From contig NZ_QJRC01000098.1 in the NCBI RefSeq assembly GCF_013393325.1, positions 62,001-126,000 of the forward strand: a stretch of 64,000 nt of DNA, in the 5' to 3' direction. Position 1 is the stretch's first letter, and each line of letters opens with the position of its first letter. Below are positions 40,195 through 49,065 of this stretch, piece after piece. The notes below the pieces were generated by a model. The model did no database searches. It had not been told where the DNA came from and saw only the letters and a program-made list of their open reading frames with translations. Position numbers and translations under genes: made by a program. Origin of the DNA: Pseudomonas hunanensis. Lineage in GTDB: Bacteria; Pseudomonadota; Gammaproteobacteria; Pseudomonadales; Pseudomonadaceae.

Positions 40195-40674
40195 TGCAAA
40201 TTCCTTTTTGACCCGGCTCCGTGCCGGTGCCTTGTAATACTCCATCCAAGCTCCAATTGCCATCATTCAGCCCTGTGTACGGCTGGATCTCATTATCCAA
40301 GCAACCATCAATTACCGTGGACAGGTCCAACGATGCGTGACCGAAACGACACTCGCCCAGCTGGGCGAGCGGGATGCGCTGCTCGGTGAAGTTCTCGAGG
40401 CATTCCAAATTGGGGTATTCGGATTTCTGTGTGTAATCGGAGCCTATCCCTAAAGTAGTATTTCGAGTGGGAAGGCGCAGCAAGGCAAATCCACCCTATT
40501 GCGCAGGTGCTACGGAAACATTTGATTGGCATTTCGGGGTGGCGGCGGGGTTAGATGAATTCGCCCCTGAACAAAACGCTGAAGCCCAAAGCTGAAACGG
40601 CAAAAGTGTTATAAACCAATTTGCGGCGCTGCATCAGGCTCTTGTCAACCTGAGCTCACTCTCAAGGATGTGCT
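40195..40674. other. 480-base region without a convincing gene
   Basis: The stretch separates the DUF3224 gene from a plus-strand hypothetical gene. Both strands have short open frames (minus strand upstream of 40194 to 40483; plus strand, a frame ending at the TAA near 40453), but neither has a ribosome-binding site or a recognisable motif. The section may be a decayed gene, as expected beside an old integration site. The last ~110 bases are more AT-rich and are the likely promoter of the gene at 40675. Confidence 0.5.
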
Positions 40675-41505
40675 ATGAACTACAACGAATTCACCAGTTA
40701 CCTCGCAGACCGAATTGTGGCGATTCGCACCCGCGAGCTCGTACCTGGTACTCAAAGGCGGCGCGGGCGGTACTACGATGCAGCCTATGCCTCGGTGTTG
40801 GAGTGCCGGGCATTTTTCGACCGACTTTCTCTTGATGAAGGCCCTCATAACGACTACAACCCCACAAGCAAGGCCTCGGTCGAGGCCTATCGTGTGGCGT
40901 TGTACGCAGAATTGGCCGAAGAACTGGGTAATCGGGTGGCGGATGCTTGCGTGCAGGGCGACGTATCTTTCCTGGATTCTGTGCTCAGGTACCCGGTGCC
41001 TTACGGGGAGGGGGTGTCAGACCAGAGGTTTGCCCGAGTGGCTGCGGAGTATTTTTCCAATATTGTTTTTGAGCGCACCTGTGTCGGGTGTCGTGCAAAG
41101 TACAAGGTAGCGCTGAAGGCCCAGACCTACCGGATGGTTTCAAATCATCACCCGGAAACCTGCGCTGCCGTGCGAGTAGCTCCCGTACAAGCAGCTAAGC
41201 CAGAGGTCAAGGTGGCGGAAAAGAAGGGAACAGACCCTATCAAACGCTTGTTCGTCGATCTGAATCGACCTGTGATACCCGAAGAGATGCTCAAGCCAAC
41301 ACAAAAGCCCGCTTATAATTCCCCTGCGTATCGGGCCAATGCCAAAGCTGCCTTGCGCTTGTACGCAGAGTTTCTCAAGTTCTATGAGAACAACCCGTTC
41401 ACGGAGAGTGATCCAGAGGAAAACCAGCGCCAAATGGAGCGCATGTATAACGTCGCTGTGCGCACGATATTCAACTTCGATCCAAACGCAAACAAGCAAC
41501 AATGA
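40675..41505 (+). CDS. Hypothetical protein with a possible zinc-binding C2HC segment
   Basis: I do not recognise this 276-residue soluble protein. AAGGA lies six bases before the ATG. The N-terminal half (residues 1-130) is mixed and helical. A Cys136-x2-Cys139 pair, then His158/His159 and Cys163 (ERTCVGCRAKYK ... SNHHPETC) have zinc-finger spacing. A charged linker (about 170-200, KPEVKVAEKKGTDPIKRLF) leads to a helical C-terminus (RANAKAALRLYAEFLKFYENN). There are no signal peptide or membrane segments. Codon use is less GC-biased than the core genes nearby, fitting acquired DNA. Nucleic-acid or protein binding is possible; no function is claimed. Confidence 0.7.
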   Translation: MNYNEFTSYLADRIVAIRTRELVPGTQRRRGRYYDAAYASVLECRAFFDRLSLDEGPHNDYNPTSKASVEAYRVALYAELAEELGNRVADACVQGDVSFLDSVLRYPVPYGEGVSDQRFARVAAEYFSNIVFERTCVGCRAKYKVALKAQTYRMVSNHHPETCAAVRVAPVQAAKPEVKVAEKKGTDPIKRLFVDLNRPVIPEEMLKPTQKPAYNSPAYRANAKAALRLYAEFLKFYENNPFTESDPEENQRQMERMYNVAVRTIFNFDPNANKQQ

Positions 41506-41616
41506 TCACGACATGAAAATAGTCACCGCGTCGGTGCGCAGTAATCGCGAGTTCGGCCAACCAGGCCGGTGGCAGTTCTTTTTGCCTGGGCATCTGATGG
41601 GCAGGCGTGGCAGAAA

Positions 41617-42225
41617 CTACTGAACAGCAGGTGCCTGCCGCTTCCAATCCTTGGCCGCAGCGGCTACGTAACCCATCATCGATAGGGGCACTTTGAATAC
41701 CGGATAGGCAAGCGTCTGCATCCTGATCATAGTGTCCAGCATCAGCGTGCCGCTGCCCTGCTCGCCAGCAGTGCCAGTCCAGGCCTGGTAAGTGGGGTGA
41801 GACGTCAGGCTGGTACTGATGAAAGTCCTGCCCAGCGCCAGTACCAACAGCACCACGGCTACAGTGGCACATGCCTTGAACAAAGGGCTCCTGAAGCGCC
41901 AACCACTCTTCAACTGCACACCCAGCAACGCGCTCTTGGCGATATGCACCAGCGCCCCTAGCAACGACAAGGTCAGGGCGAACACCGGGGCAATCATGGC
42001 CTCGTAAGCCTCTTTTCCGTCGTCTGCCTGCGAACCTCCATCACGGTAGCCGTCGAGTTGATGGGTGTAATTGCGCAGGCCATCGTGTGTACGCCCGGCA
42101 AGCGCTCGATGGTAGAAACGCTGCTCGAACTGTTCGCGGGTAATTTCCGCCATCGGCAAATTGCCAATGTTGTCAGGGTACTCAAGCCCCTCGCGCCACA
42201 GCGCAAACCCCAGAAAGGAGCACAT
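41617..42225 (-). CDS. Hypothetical membrane protein
   Basis: Unrecognised protein of about 202 residues. The start MCSFLGFALWREGL at 42225 has AGGAG six bases upstream; the frame also permits a GTG at 42270. Residues about 80-105 (MIAPVFALTLSLLGALVHIAKSALLG, split by a KS) and about 118-138 (ACATVAVVLLVLALGRTFI) are hydrophobic enough to be membrane helices. A third weaker segment is near the end (VPLSMMGYVAAAA). The N-terminal domain is rich in charged residues (REQFEQRFYHRALAGRTHDGL). There are no neighbours in the same direction. It may be a leftover gene of the integrated element. Confidence 0.6.
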   Translation of the reverse strand: MCSFLGFALWREGLEYPDNIGNLPMAEITREQFEQRFYHRALAGRTHDGLRNYTHQLDGYRDGGSQADDGKEAYEAMIAPVFALTLSLLGALVHIAKSALLGVQLKSGWRFRSPLFKACATVAVVLLVLALGRTFISTSLTSHPTYQAWTGTAGEQGSGTLMLDTMIRMQTLAYPVFKVPLSMMGYVAAAAKDWKRQAPAVQ

Positions 42226-42403
42226 CCGTACTCCTACGCTGTAACCCCTCTCCCCTCTATCCACTGCCACGATATGGCGACCAAGTATGCTAAGCCCTGC
42301 CTACATGGGCGTGGTGGTCAAGCATTGAAAAAGGCCCCTCAGCAAGCAAAAATGGTAATAAGCCATCGCATTGATGCAGCCGCAAATAACAGGGGAAAAT
42401 GGA

Positions 42404-42943
42404 ATGACGTTGAAAGTTGCCATCGCGCTCAGCTGCCTCCTTGGCGTCTCGAGCACTGCTTTCGCCCGGCTGGATTTTCAGTATCAGGAGCTACCGCAGG
42501 ATAGATCTAGCAGGGAATATGGCGCTCAAATTAAAGCCCTTGAGAAAGTGATGGAGGGTTACAAGTGGGCCGCTGACAATGGGGCTGGCTTCATTATTAC
42601 TTCAATCCCGAACCCCATACCGAATGTCACCAGTGATCGAGCCGTCAACGGCTTGTACTTCGGAATGCAGCGATTTATTTATGACAAAGAGCAAGTTCGA
42701 GCTGCTCCATATGAGCTTTACGCGCGACAAAGCGGGCGCGTCGGGTACGTGGAGCTCTGGGACGATGAAAGCGCCGGGTCAATGCACGTGAAAATCATTG
42801 ACGACAATACTCTTGAAGTTTTCAACGACGCAAAGGAGAGCGACGAAAAGGATCGCCTTATATACAAAAAAGTAGCGCGCTTTGAAAAGAACCCTCGAGA
42901 AGACAGGCTCGAAAGCGCAGAAGAGTCCGGCGTATTCCGCTAA
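42404..42943 (+). CDS. Hypothetical secreted or periplasmic protein
   Basis: Unrecognised protein of 179 residues. The start MTLKVAIALSCLLGVSSTAFA at 42404 forms a clear Sec signal peptide with cleavage after AFA (residue 21). AGGGGA lies a few bases upstream. The mature part is acidic and hydrophilic, with EYGAQIKALEKVMEGYKWAADNG, then a strand-rich half (GRVGYVELWDDESAGSMHVKIID split) ending in a charged tail. No catalytic motif is apparent. Lower GC than the flanking core genes and closeness to the integrase remnant suggest horizontal origin. Confidence 0.65.
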   Translation: MTLKVAIALSCLLGVSSTAFARLDFQYQELPQDRSSREYGAQIKALEKVMEGYKWAADNGAGFIITSIPNPIPNVTSDRAVNGLYFGMQRFIYDKEQVRAAPYELYARQSGRVGYVELWDDESAGSMHVKIIDDNTLEVFNDAKESDEKDRLIYKKVARFEKNPREDRLESAEESGVFR

Positions 42944-43141
42944 CGTCCCACTTTATTCGAGGCTACGCCTGTAGCCCCATCATTTCGAGCTCGGCGCAAA
43001 CTATGTGCTGGCAGAACCTTCCTTTCATTTAAACATCTCCTCCTCCTTCAAAGTCAGCCGCTTTAGCGGCAAGGACGAAGTCATACTGAAGAAAAGTATC
43101 CGCTAGAGGTTCAGAGCGCTACCAGCGACACCTTCATCGCT

Positions 43142-43429
43142 ATGAGCAAAGGCATCACGACCTTGCGGCGTTCATGGTCGAAGCCGGAAAGAAATACCCG
43201 GTTCGCTTCCATCAAGGTTCACGACCTGAAGCATACATTCGGACGTAGACTGAAAGCAGCAGCTGTGAGTTTGGAAGACCGGAAGTCGCTACTTGGCCAC
43301 AAGAGCGGAAGCGTGACCCGTCATTACTCCGGAGCGGAGATTGGTCAGAAGATTGATGCAGCAAACAAGGTATTGGCCACCGACTCGCGCGGGCCGGCGC
43401 TGACAATTCTGAAGAGCAGAATCGGATGA
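43142..43429 (+). pseudogene. Truncated tyrosine-recombinase integrase (C-terminal remnant)
   Basis: Only the last ~95 residues of a phage/island integrase remain. Visible are box II (KVHDLKHTFGRRLKAA, with Lys where Arg is usual in HxLRH), and the downstream His and catalytic Tyr (LLGHKSGSVTRHYSG). The catalytic domain's first Arg box, the arm-binding and core-binding domains are missing upstream, where 43080-43141 is open but unrelated in look. It ends 83 bases from the 3' end of tRNA-Pro(GGG), the classical attachment position. The fragment is therefore a relic of an island inserted at this tRNA and should be inactive. Confidence 0.85.
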
Positions 43430-43472
43430 GGAAAAAGGCGAAGTCACTTGAAAAGTTACTATGCCCAAAAAT

Positions 43473-43495
43473 GAAAAAGCCACCCGTGGGTGGCT
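43473..43495 (-). terminator. Terminator downstream of tRNA-Pro
   Basis: On the minus strand AGCCACCC, loop, GGGTGGCT is an 8-base stem followed by TTTTT. It lies 18 bases beyond the tRNA 3' end and should end its transcript before the integrase remnant. Confidence 0.8.
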
Positions 43496-43512
43496 AAGTC
43501 ATTGGGATTATT

Positions 43513-43589
43513 TGGTCGGGACGGAGTGATTCGAACACTCGACCCCTTGCACCCCATGCAAGTGCGCTACCGGGCTGCGCTACGCCCCG
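43513..43589 (-). tRNA. tRNA-Pro(GGG)
   Basis: The 77-base gene folds as a full cloverleaf. The acceptor stem CGGGGCG pairs with CGTCCCG (one G-U). The anticodon stem CTTGC/GCAAG holds loop ATGGGGT with anticodon GGG; the T-arm contains GTTCGAATC. The discriminator is A, and CCA is encoded (tgg at 43513-43515 on the plus strand). The 3' end faces the integrase remnant. The gene is 101 bases from the MerR-type gene, and this tRNA beside ihfA is a known integration hotspot in P. aeruginosa. Confidence 0.97.
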
Positions 43590-43690
43590 ACTCTATTCTC
43601 GATACTGCTGAGAACGATGAAGAATCTACCCTAACCTCCTGATAAATGAAAGCTTTTTCTCAAAGAATTTTCACTTACCAGCAAACAAGC

Positions 43691-44047
43691 TCATTTCTTC
43701 AACACTACCAACACATCCTCCAACTCAACAATCATCTGACGAATCAGTTGCTTGTATTGGCTGGATTCATCCTTAGCCTCATCACTGGAGAGCCTCAACC
43801 GGGCCCCGCCAATGGTGAACCCTTGGTCATAAAGCAGCGCACGAATCTGGCGGATCATCAGCACATCCTGGCGCTGGTAATACCGCCGGTTGCCCCGCCG
43901 CTTCACAGGGTTAAGCTGGTCGAACTCCTGCTCCCAATACCGCAGCACGTGCGGCTTAACCGCACAAAGCTCACTCACTTCACCAATGGTGAAGTAGCGC
44001 TTGCCCGGTATGGGGGGCAGTTCGTCGTTATGGCTTGGTTCCAGCAT
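43691..44047 (-). CDS. MerR-family transcriptional regulator
   Basis: Small regulator of about 118 residues found beside ihfA across pseudomonads. The MerR helix-turn-helix is [25 protein letters not shown], followed by the wing with the [13 protein letters not shown] motif and the alpha-helical [24 protein letters not shown] segment. There is no C-terminal sensor domain and no cysteine cluster, so it is not a metal-sensing member. The start is uncertain: ATG at 44047 has only a short-spaced GAGG, whereas TTG at 44056 has GAAGG six bases away. It overlaps the ihfA 3' end by 20 bases and is probably co-transcribed. Target unknown. Confidence 0.9.
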
Positions 44048-44330
44048 AGGCCTCAACCCGGGCCTTCAACTTCTGCCCTGGACGAAAGGTGACGACGCGC
44101 CGTGCAGTGATCGGGATCTCTTCCCCTGTCTTGGGGTTGCGGCCCGGCCGCTGGCGTTTGTCGCGAAGGTCGAAGTTGCCGAAACCGGACAGCTTCACCT
44201 GCTCGTTCTCTTCAAGTGCGTGCCGAATTTCTTCGAAAAACAGCTCGACCAATTCCTTGGCCTCACGCTTGTTAAGCCCCAGCTCCTCGTACAGCCTTTC
44301 GGCCATCTCAGCTTTCGTCAGAGCACCCAT
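44028..44330 (-). CDS. ihfA: Integration host factor subunit alpha
   Basis: DNA-bending nucleoid protein of 100 residues, forming a heterodimer with IhfB. The N-terminal helices ([28 protein letters not shown]), the turn [27 protein letters not shown] and the DNA-arm end [20 protein letters not shown] are canonical; the intercalating Pro is in [14 protein letters not shown] upstream overlaps the pheT stop region, and the gene begins five bases after pheT ends, giving the pheST-ihfA operon known from E. coli. IHF is needed for many sigma-54 promoters and for island integration. Confidence 0.98.
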
Positions 44331-44334
44331 GCCG

Positions 44335-46716
44335 TTATTTCCTTAACGTGGTGTTCAACCTTTGTTCGAGCGAGGTGAGGATGTTTTGCAGGGTAGTGTT
44401 CACCTCATCGTCGTTAAGAGTGCGCGATGGATGCTGCCAGGTCAAGCCGACGGCAAGGCTTTTTCTATCAGGATCAATGCCTTTACCTTGGTAGACATCA
44501 AACAGCCTGAGGTCTGTGAGCCATTCGCCTGCATTGTCACGAATTAATTCAAGCACCGCGCTAGAAGCTACATCACGCCCTGCGATCAAGGCCAGGTCGC
44601 GACGGGTTTCCGGGAACTTGGACAGCTCGCTGAACTTCGGCAGGCGGCCTTCGACCACGTCGCCCAGCACCAGCTCGAACAGGAATACCGGGCGGTCCAG
44701 GTCCAGGGCCTTGGCCAGCTCTGGGTGGATGGCGCCGAGGTAGCCGACCAGTTTGCCGTCACGCTCGATGGCGGCGGTCTGGCCTGGGTGCAGGGCTGGG
44801 TGCTTGCCGGCGCTGAAGGTGAAGTCGCTCAGGGCGCCGGAGTAGCCCAGCAGGGCTTCCACGTCGGCTTTGACGTCGAAGAAGTCGACGCCGTCGCGGC
44901 CGTTGGCCCAGCCTTCTGGCAGGCGGCTGCCAGTGATTACGCCGGCAATCATCGGCTGCTGCTGCAGGTCACCGAGCTGGCCGACAAAGCGCAGGCCGCT
45001 TTCGAACAAGCGCACGCGGTCTTGCTGGCGGTTCAGGTTGTGCTGCAGCGCCTTGACCAGGCCCGGCCACAGGGACGCGCGCATGGCGGCCATGTCGCTG
45101 GAGATGGGGTTGGCCAACAGCAGCGGCTCTACGCCCGGGCTGAACAGTTCGAACAGTTTCGGGTCGATGAAGCTGTAGGTGATGGCTTCCTGGTAGCCGC
45201 GGGCAACCAGCAGACGACGCAGGGTCGGCAGGTCACCGCGAGTCTCTGGCTTGCCCTGGGGGGCCAGGCGGGCTTGCGGGTAGCGAACCGGCAGGTTGTT
45301 GTAGCCGTACAGGCGGGCCAGTTCTTCGATCAGGTCGACTTCCAGGCTGATGTCGAAGCGATGGCTCGGGACGTTGACGGTCCACTGCCCTTCCCCGTTG
45401 CGAGTGGTGGTCAGTTCCAGGGCGTTGAGCAGTTGCTCGACCTGGGCTGGGTCCATTTCCATGCCGAGCATCTGGGTGATGCGTTCGGCGCGCAGGGTGA
45501 CAGGGGCCACTTGCGGCAGGTGCTGTTCGCTGACGGCTTCGACGATCGGGCCGGCTTCGCCACCAACGATGTCCAGCAGCAGCTGAGTGGCGCGCTCCAT
45601 GGCTTCGCGGGCCAGCTGCGAGTCGACGCCGCGTTCATAGCGGTGTGAGGCATCGGTGTGCAGGCCGTAGGAGCGGGCTTTACCGGCGACGGAAATCGGC
45701 TCGAAGAACGCGCTTTCCAGGAACAGGTCGCGGGTTTTTTCGGTATTCACACCGCTGTGCTCGCCACCCATGACGCCGGCGATGGCCAGGGCGCGGGTGT
45801 GGTCGGCGATCACCAGGGTATCGGCACGCAGGGCCACTTCCTGGCCGTCGAGCAGGACGAGCTTTTCGCCCTCTTCAGCCATGCGCACGCGAATGCCGCC
45901 GTTGATTTCCGCCAGGTCGAAGGCGTGCATCGGCTGGCCAAGTTCAAGCATCACGTAGTTGGTGATGTCGACGGCGGCGTCGATGCTGCGCACGTCGCTG
46001 CGGCGCAGGCGCTCGACCATCCACAGTGGGGTTGGCTTGCTGAGGTCGACGTTACGGATAACGCGGCCCAGGTAGCGTGGGCAGGCAGCCGGGGCACTGA
46101 CTTCGACCGGGCGCACTTCGTCGTGGGCCGCCGCTACGGCTGGCACGACCGGACGAGTGACCGGGGTGTCGTACAGGGCGCTGACGTCGCGGGCCAGGCC
46201 TGCGATGGACAGGCAGTCGCCACGGTTGGGGGTCAGGCCGATTTCGATGCTGGCATCGTCCAGGCTCAGGTACTTGCGAATGTCTTCGCCAACCGGGGCG
46301 TCAGCCGCCAATTCCAGCAGGCCATCGTTCTCTTCGCTGATTTCCAGCTCGGCAGCCGAGCACAGCATGCCGAAAGACTCGACGCCGCGCAGCTTGGCCT
46401 TTTTGATCTTGAAGTCGCCAGACAGCTCGGCGCCGATCATGGCGAACGGGATCTTGATGCCTGGGCGGGCGTTAGGCGCGCCGCACACGACCTGGAAAGT
46501 TTCCTGGCCGTTGGTCACCTGACACACGCGCAGCTTGTCGGCGTCCGGGTGTTGTTCGGTGGCGAGGATTTCGCCCACGACGATGCCGCTGAACTGGCCG
46601 GCAGCGGGGGTAACGCTGTCGACTTCGAGGCCGGCCATGGACAGGCGGGCGACCAGTTCGTCACGGGAGACTTGCGGGTTTACCCAACCGCGCAGCCACT
46701 GTTCACTGAATTTCAT
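44335..46716 (-). CDS. pheT: Phenylalanyl-tRNA synthetase subunit beta
   Basis: Large subunit of the (alpha-beta)2 synthetase charging tRNA-Phe; 793 residues, the normal length. [35 protein letters not shown] opens the protein (split here by no gap). The tRNA-binding EMAP domain is [19 protein letters not shown] at about 75-95, the editing domain B3/B4 in the middle ([15 protein letters not shown]), B5 at about 400-480, and the C-terminal anticodon-binding FDX-ACB domain ends in [16 protein letters not shown]. It follows pheS by 33 bases and precedes ihfA. Confidence 0.98.
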
Positions 46717-46749
46717 GCTGTTCTCCTGAAAGTTGCGTCGGGCATTGAC

Positions 46750-47766
46750 CTAGCGGAATTGCGCGAGGAAGCGCAGGTCGTTGTCGAAGAACAGACGCAA
46801 ATCGTTGACGCCATAGCGCAGCATGGCCAGGCGCTCGGCGCCCATGCCGAAGGCGAAGCCCTGGAACTCTTCAGGGTCGATGCCGGACATGCGCAGCACG
46901 TTCGGGTGCACCATGCCGCAGCCCATCACTTCGAGCCAGCCGGTTTGCTTGCACACGCGGCAACCATTGCCGGAACACATCACGCACTGGATGTCGACTT
47001 CAGCGGACGGCTCGGTGAAGGGGAAGAACGATGGGCGGAAACGTACCGCCAGTTCTTTTTCGAAGAACACGCGCAGGAATTCTTCGATGGTGCCCTTGAG
47101 GTCGGCGAAGTTGATGTCGCGATCGATCAGCAGGCCTTCGACCTGGTGGAACATCGGCGAGTGGGTGATATCCGAGTCGCAGCGGTATACGCGGCCAGGG
47201 CAAACAATGCGGATTGGCGGCTGAGTGGACTCCATGGTCCGCACCTGCACCGGCGAGGTGTGGGTACGCAGCAGCATGTTGGCATTGAAGTAGAAGGTGT
47301 CGTGCATCGCCCGGGCCGGGTGGTGGCCAGGGATGTTGAGCGCTTCGAAGTTATGGTAGTCGTCTTCGACCTCTGGGCCTTCGGCGATGCCGTAGCCGAT
47401 GTGGGTGAAGAACTGCTCGATGCGCTCGAGTGTACGGGTGATCGGGTGCAGGCCACCGGTGGCCTGGCCGCGACCTGGCAGGGTAACGTCAATGCACTCG
47501 GCAGCCAGGCGAGCGCTGAGCTCGGCTTCTTCAAAGGCGGCCTTGCGGGCATTGAGCACAACGGTAACGCGCTCTTTGGCGTCGTTGATCAGCGCGCCAA
47601 CTTTCGGCCGCTCTTCGGCTGGCAGGTTGCCCAGGGTCTTCATCACCTGGGTCAGCTCGCCCTTCTTGCCGAGATAATTAACCCGGATCTGTTCCAGGGC
47701 GTTGATGTCTTCAGCGCGTTCCACGGCCTCTAGGGCTTGGGAGACCAGCGCATCCAGGTTTTCCAT
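46750..47766 (-). CDS. pheS: Phenylalanyl-tRNA synthetase subunit alpha
   Basis: Catalytic subunit of 338 residues. The coiled-coil N-terminus (residues about 1-95) is followed by class II motifs: motif 1 HPITRTLERIEQFFTHIGY, motif 2 near CPGRVYRCDSDITHSPMFHQVEG, motif 3 GAERLAMLRYGVNDLR. The phenylalanine pocket region is FTEPSAEVDIQC. TGGAG lies eight bases before the ATG. The start is 22 bases after a strong hairpin and T-tract at 47785-47820, a probable attenuator separating it from rplT. Confidence 0.98.
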   Translation of the reverse strand: MENLDALVSQALEAVERAEDINALEQIRVNYLGKKGELTQVMKTLGNLPAEERPKVGALINDAKERVTVVLNARKAAFEEAELSARLAAECIDVTLPGRGQATGGLHPITRTLERIEQFFTHIGYGIAEGPEVEDDYHNFEALNIPGHHPARAMHDTFYFNANMLLRTHTSPVQVRTMESTQPPIRIVCPGRVYRCDSDITHSPMFHQVEGLLIDRDINFADLKGTIEEFLRVFFEKELAVRFRPSFFPFTEPSAEVDIQCVMCSGNGCRVCKQTGWLEVMGCGMVHPNVLRMSGIDPEEFQGFAFGMGAERLAMLRYGVNDLRLFFDNDLRFLAQFR

Positions 47767-47787
47767 GTACAGACTCCAGATACGAAA

Positions 47788-47820
47788 ATAGGGGAAGAGC
47801 TTTGAAGGCTCTTCCCCTAT
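47788..47820 (-). terminator. Terminator/attenuator between rplT and pheS
   Basis: Thirteen-base perfect arms (ATAGGGGAAGAGC and GCTCTTCCCCTAT), a seven-base loop and a TTTTC tail precede pheS by about 22 bases on the minus strand. This is a strong intrinsic terminator or attenuator. No ATG-started Phe-rich leader peptide is seen in the 110 bases from rplT, unlike E. coli pheM. Confidence 0.85.
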
Positions 47821-47875
47821 CGATGACGTTCAATGCCCGACAGCGCTAGCGCCGCCGGGTGATTGTCGCGGGTAC

Positions 47876-48232
47876 TTAAGCCAGAACGGCTTTAGCTTTC
47901 TCGACAATCGCAGCAAACGCCGCTTTTTCGTTCACTGCCAGATCAGCCAGAACCTTACGGTCGATTTCGATCGAAGCCTTTTTCAGGCCAGCAATCAGAC
48001 GGCTGTAGGACAGACCGTTGGTGCGGGCACCGGCGTTGATACGAGCGATCCACAGTGCGCGGAACTGACGCTTCTTCTGGCGACGGTCGCGGTAGGCGTA
48101 TTGGCCTGCCTTGATGACCGCTTGCTTGGCTACACGGAATACGCGCGAACGTGCACCGTAGTAACCTTTAGCCAGTTTCAGAATTTTTTTGTGACGCTTA
48201 CGAGCGATAACGCCGCGCTTAACACGAGCCAT
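47876..48232 (-). CDS. rplT: 50S ribosomal protein L20
   Basis: Primary 23S rRNA-binding protein of 118 residues, essential early in 50S assembly. The highly basic N-terminal extension (ARVKRGVIARKRHKKILKLA) and the globular part (AVIKAGQYAYRDRRQKKRQFR) are canonical. In E. coli L20 also represses the rpmI-rplT message; whether this holds here is unknown. The gene begins 27 bases after rpmI. Confidence 0.98.
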   Translation of the reverse strand: MARVKRGVIARKRHKKILKLAKGYYGARSRVFRVAKQAVIKAGQYAYRDRRQKKRQFRALWIARINAGARTNGLSYSRLIAGLKKASIEIDRKVLADLAVNEKAAFAAIVEKAKAVLA

Positions 48233-48259
48233 GAGTAACTTCCTCTATCTTAACCAGAA

Positions 48260-48454
48260 TTAACGAACGCGCAGCATGCGCTCGACTTTTGCTACGTCGG
48301 ACGGGTGCAGCAAGCTGGCACCGCGCAGTTGACGCTTACGCTTGGTCGACATTTTGGTCAGGATGTGGCTCTTGAAAGCGTGCTTGTGCTTGAAGCCCGA
48401 AGCTGTCTTCAGGAAGCGCTTCGCAGCACCGCTTTTGGTTTTCATTTTTGGCAT
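48260..48454 (-). CDS. rpmI: 50S ribosomal protein L35
   Basis: Small basic ribosomal protein of 64 residues, the standard length. The start is MPKMKTKSGAAKRFLKTASG at 48454; the frame is open five codons further. HKHAFKSHILTKMSTKRKRQ and the C-terminal DVAKVERMLRVR are typical. It follows infC by 60 bases. Confidence 0.98.
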   Translation of the reverse strand: MPKMKTKSGAAKRFLKTASGFKHKHAFKSHILTKMSTKRKRQLRGASLLHPSDVAKVERMLRVR

Positions 48455-48514
48455 GTTGGAACTCCGCATTCGATAAAATTACACATAATCATCAGGCCTG
48501 CCGTGCCCGGGAGA

Positions 48515-49060
48515 TTACTTCTTTTTCTTGGGGGCGATGACCATCATAAGCTGGCGTCCTTCCATCTTAGGATGCTGCTCAACGGTGCCGTATTCGGCGA
48601 GGTCGGCTTCGACCCGCTTCAACAGCTCCATGCCCAGCTCCTGGTGGGCCATCTCACGACCACGGAATCTCAGAGAGATCTTGGCCTTGTCCCCATCGGT
48701 AAGGAAACGTACCAGGTTGCGTAGTTTTACCTGGTAATCCCCATCCTCCGTCCCTGGACGAAACTTGATTTCTTTGATCTGGATCTGCTTCTGGTTTTTC
48801 TTGGCTTCGTTAGCCTGCTTCTTCTTCTCGAAGAGGTGCTTGCCGTAGTCCATGACCTTGCAGACCGGTGGTACCGCGTCTGCAGAAATTTCTACCAGAT
48901 CCAGCTTCGCTTCATCAGCGATACGCAGCGCTTCATCAATCGAGACGATGCCAACCTGCTCGCCGTCTGCGCCAATTAACCGAACCTCGCGGGCCGAGAT
49001 ATTCTCGTTGATCGGGGCCTTCGGTACAGCACGCTTATCGTTTCTCATTTCACGCTTAAT
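48515..49060 (-). CDS. infC: Translation initiation factor IF-3 (probable AUU start)
   Basis: Keeps 30S subunits free and proofreads the start codon. The N-domain (APINENISAREVRLIGADGEQVGIVS), linker and C-domain (IKEIKFRPGTEDGDYQVKLRNLVRFL ... RGREMAHQELGM) are normal. The start taken is the ATT at 49060, giving 181 residues. GGAG at 49069-49072 is eight bases from this ATT but only two bases from the ATG at 49066, too close to serve it. The thrS stop TAA overlaps that ATG (TAATGACTATT). An AUU start would give the autoregulation known from E. coli infC. Starting at ATG would add two residues; MRNDKR at 49048 is the other alternative. Confidence 0.93.
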   Translation of the reverse strand: MKREMRNDKRAVPKAPINENISAREVRLIGADGEQVGIVSIDEALRIADEAKLDLVEISADAVPPVCKVMDYGKHLFEKKKQANEAKKNQKQIQIKEIKFRPGTEDGDYQVKLRNLVRFLTDGDKAKISLRFRGREMAHQELGMELLKRVEADLAEYGTVEQHPKMEGRQLMMVIAPKKKK

Positions 49061-49065
49061 AGTCA

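Noticed and set aside
43080..43429. Functional integrase
   Set aside because: The fragment lacks the first catalytic Arg box and all DNA-binding domains; only the last third is present.
43590..43690. Possible attachment-site duplicate or second tRNA next to tRNA-Pro
   Set aside because: No cloverleaf and no repeat of the tRNA 3' sequence could be seen in this gap.
45658..47733. A 691-codon plus-strand frame opposite pheT and pheS
   Set aside because: Antisense shadow of two highly conserved synthetase genes.
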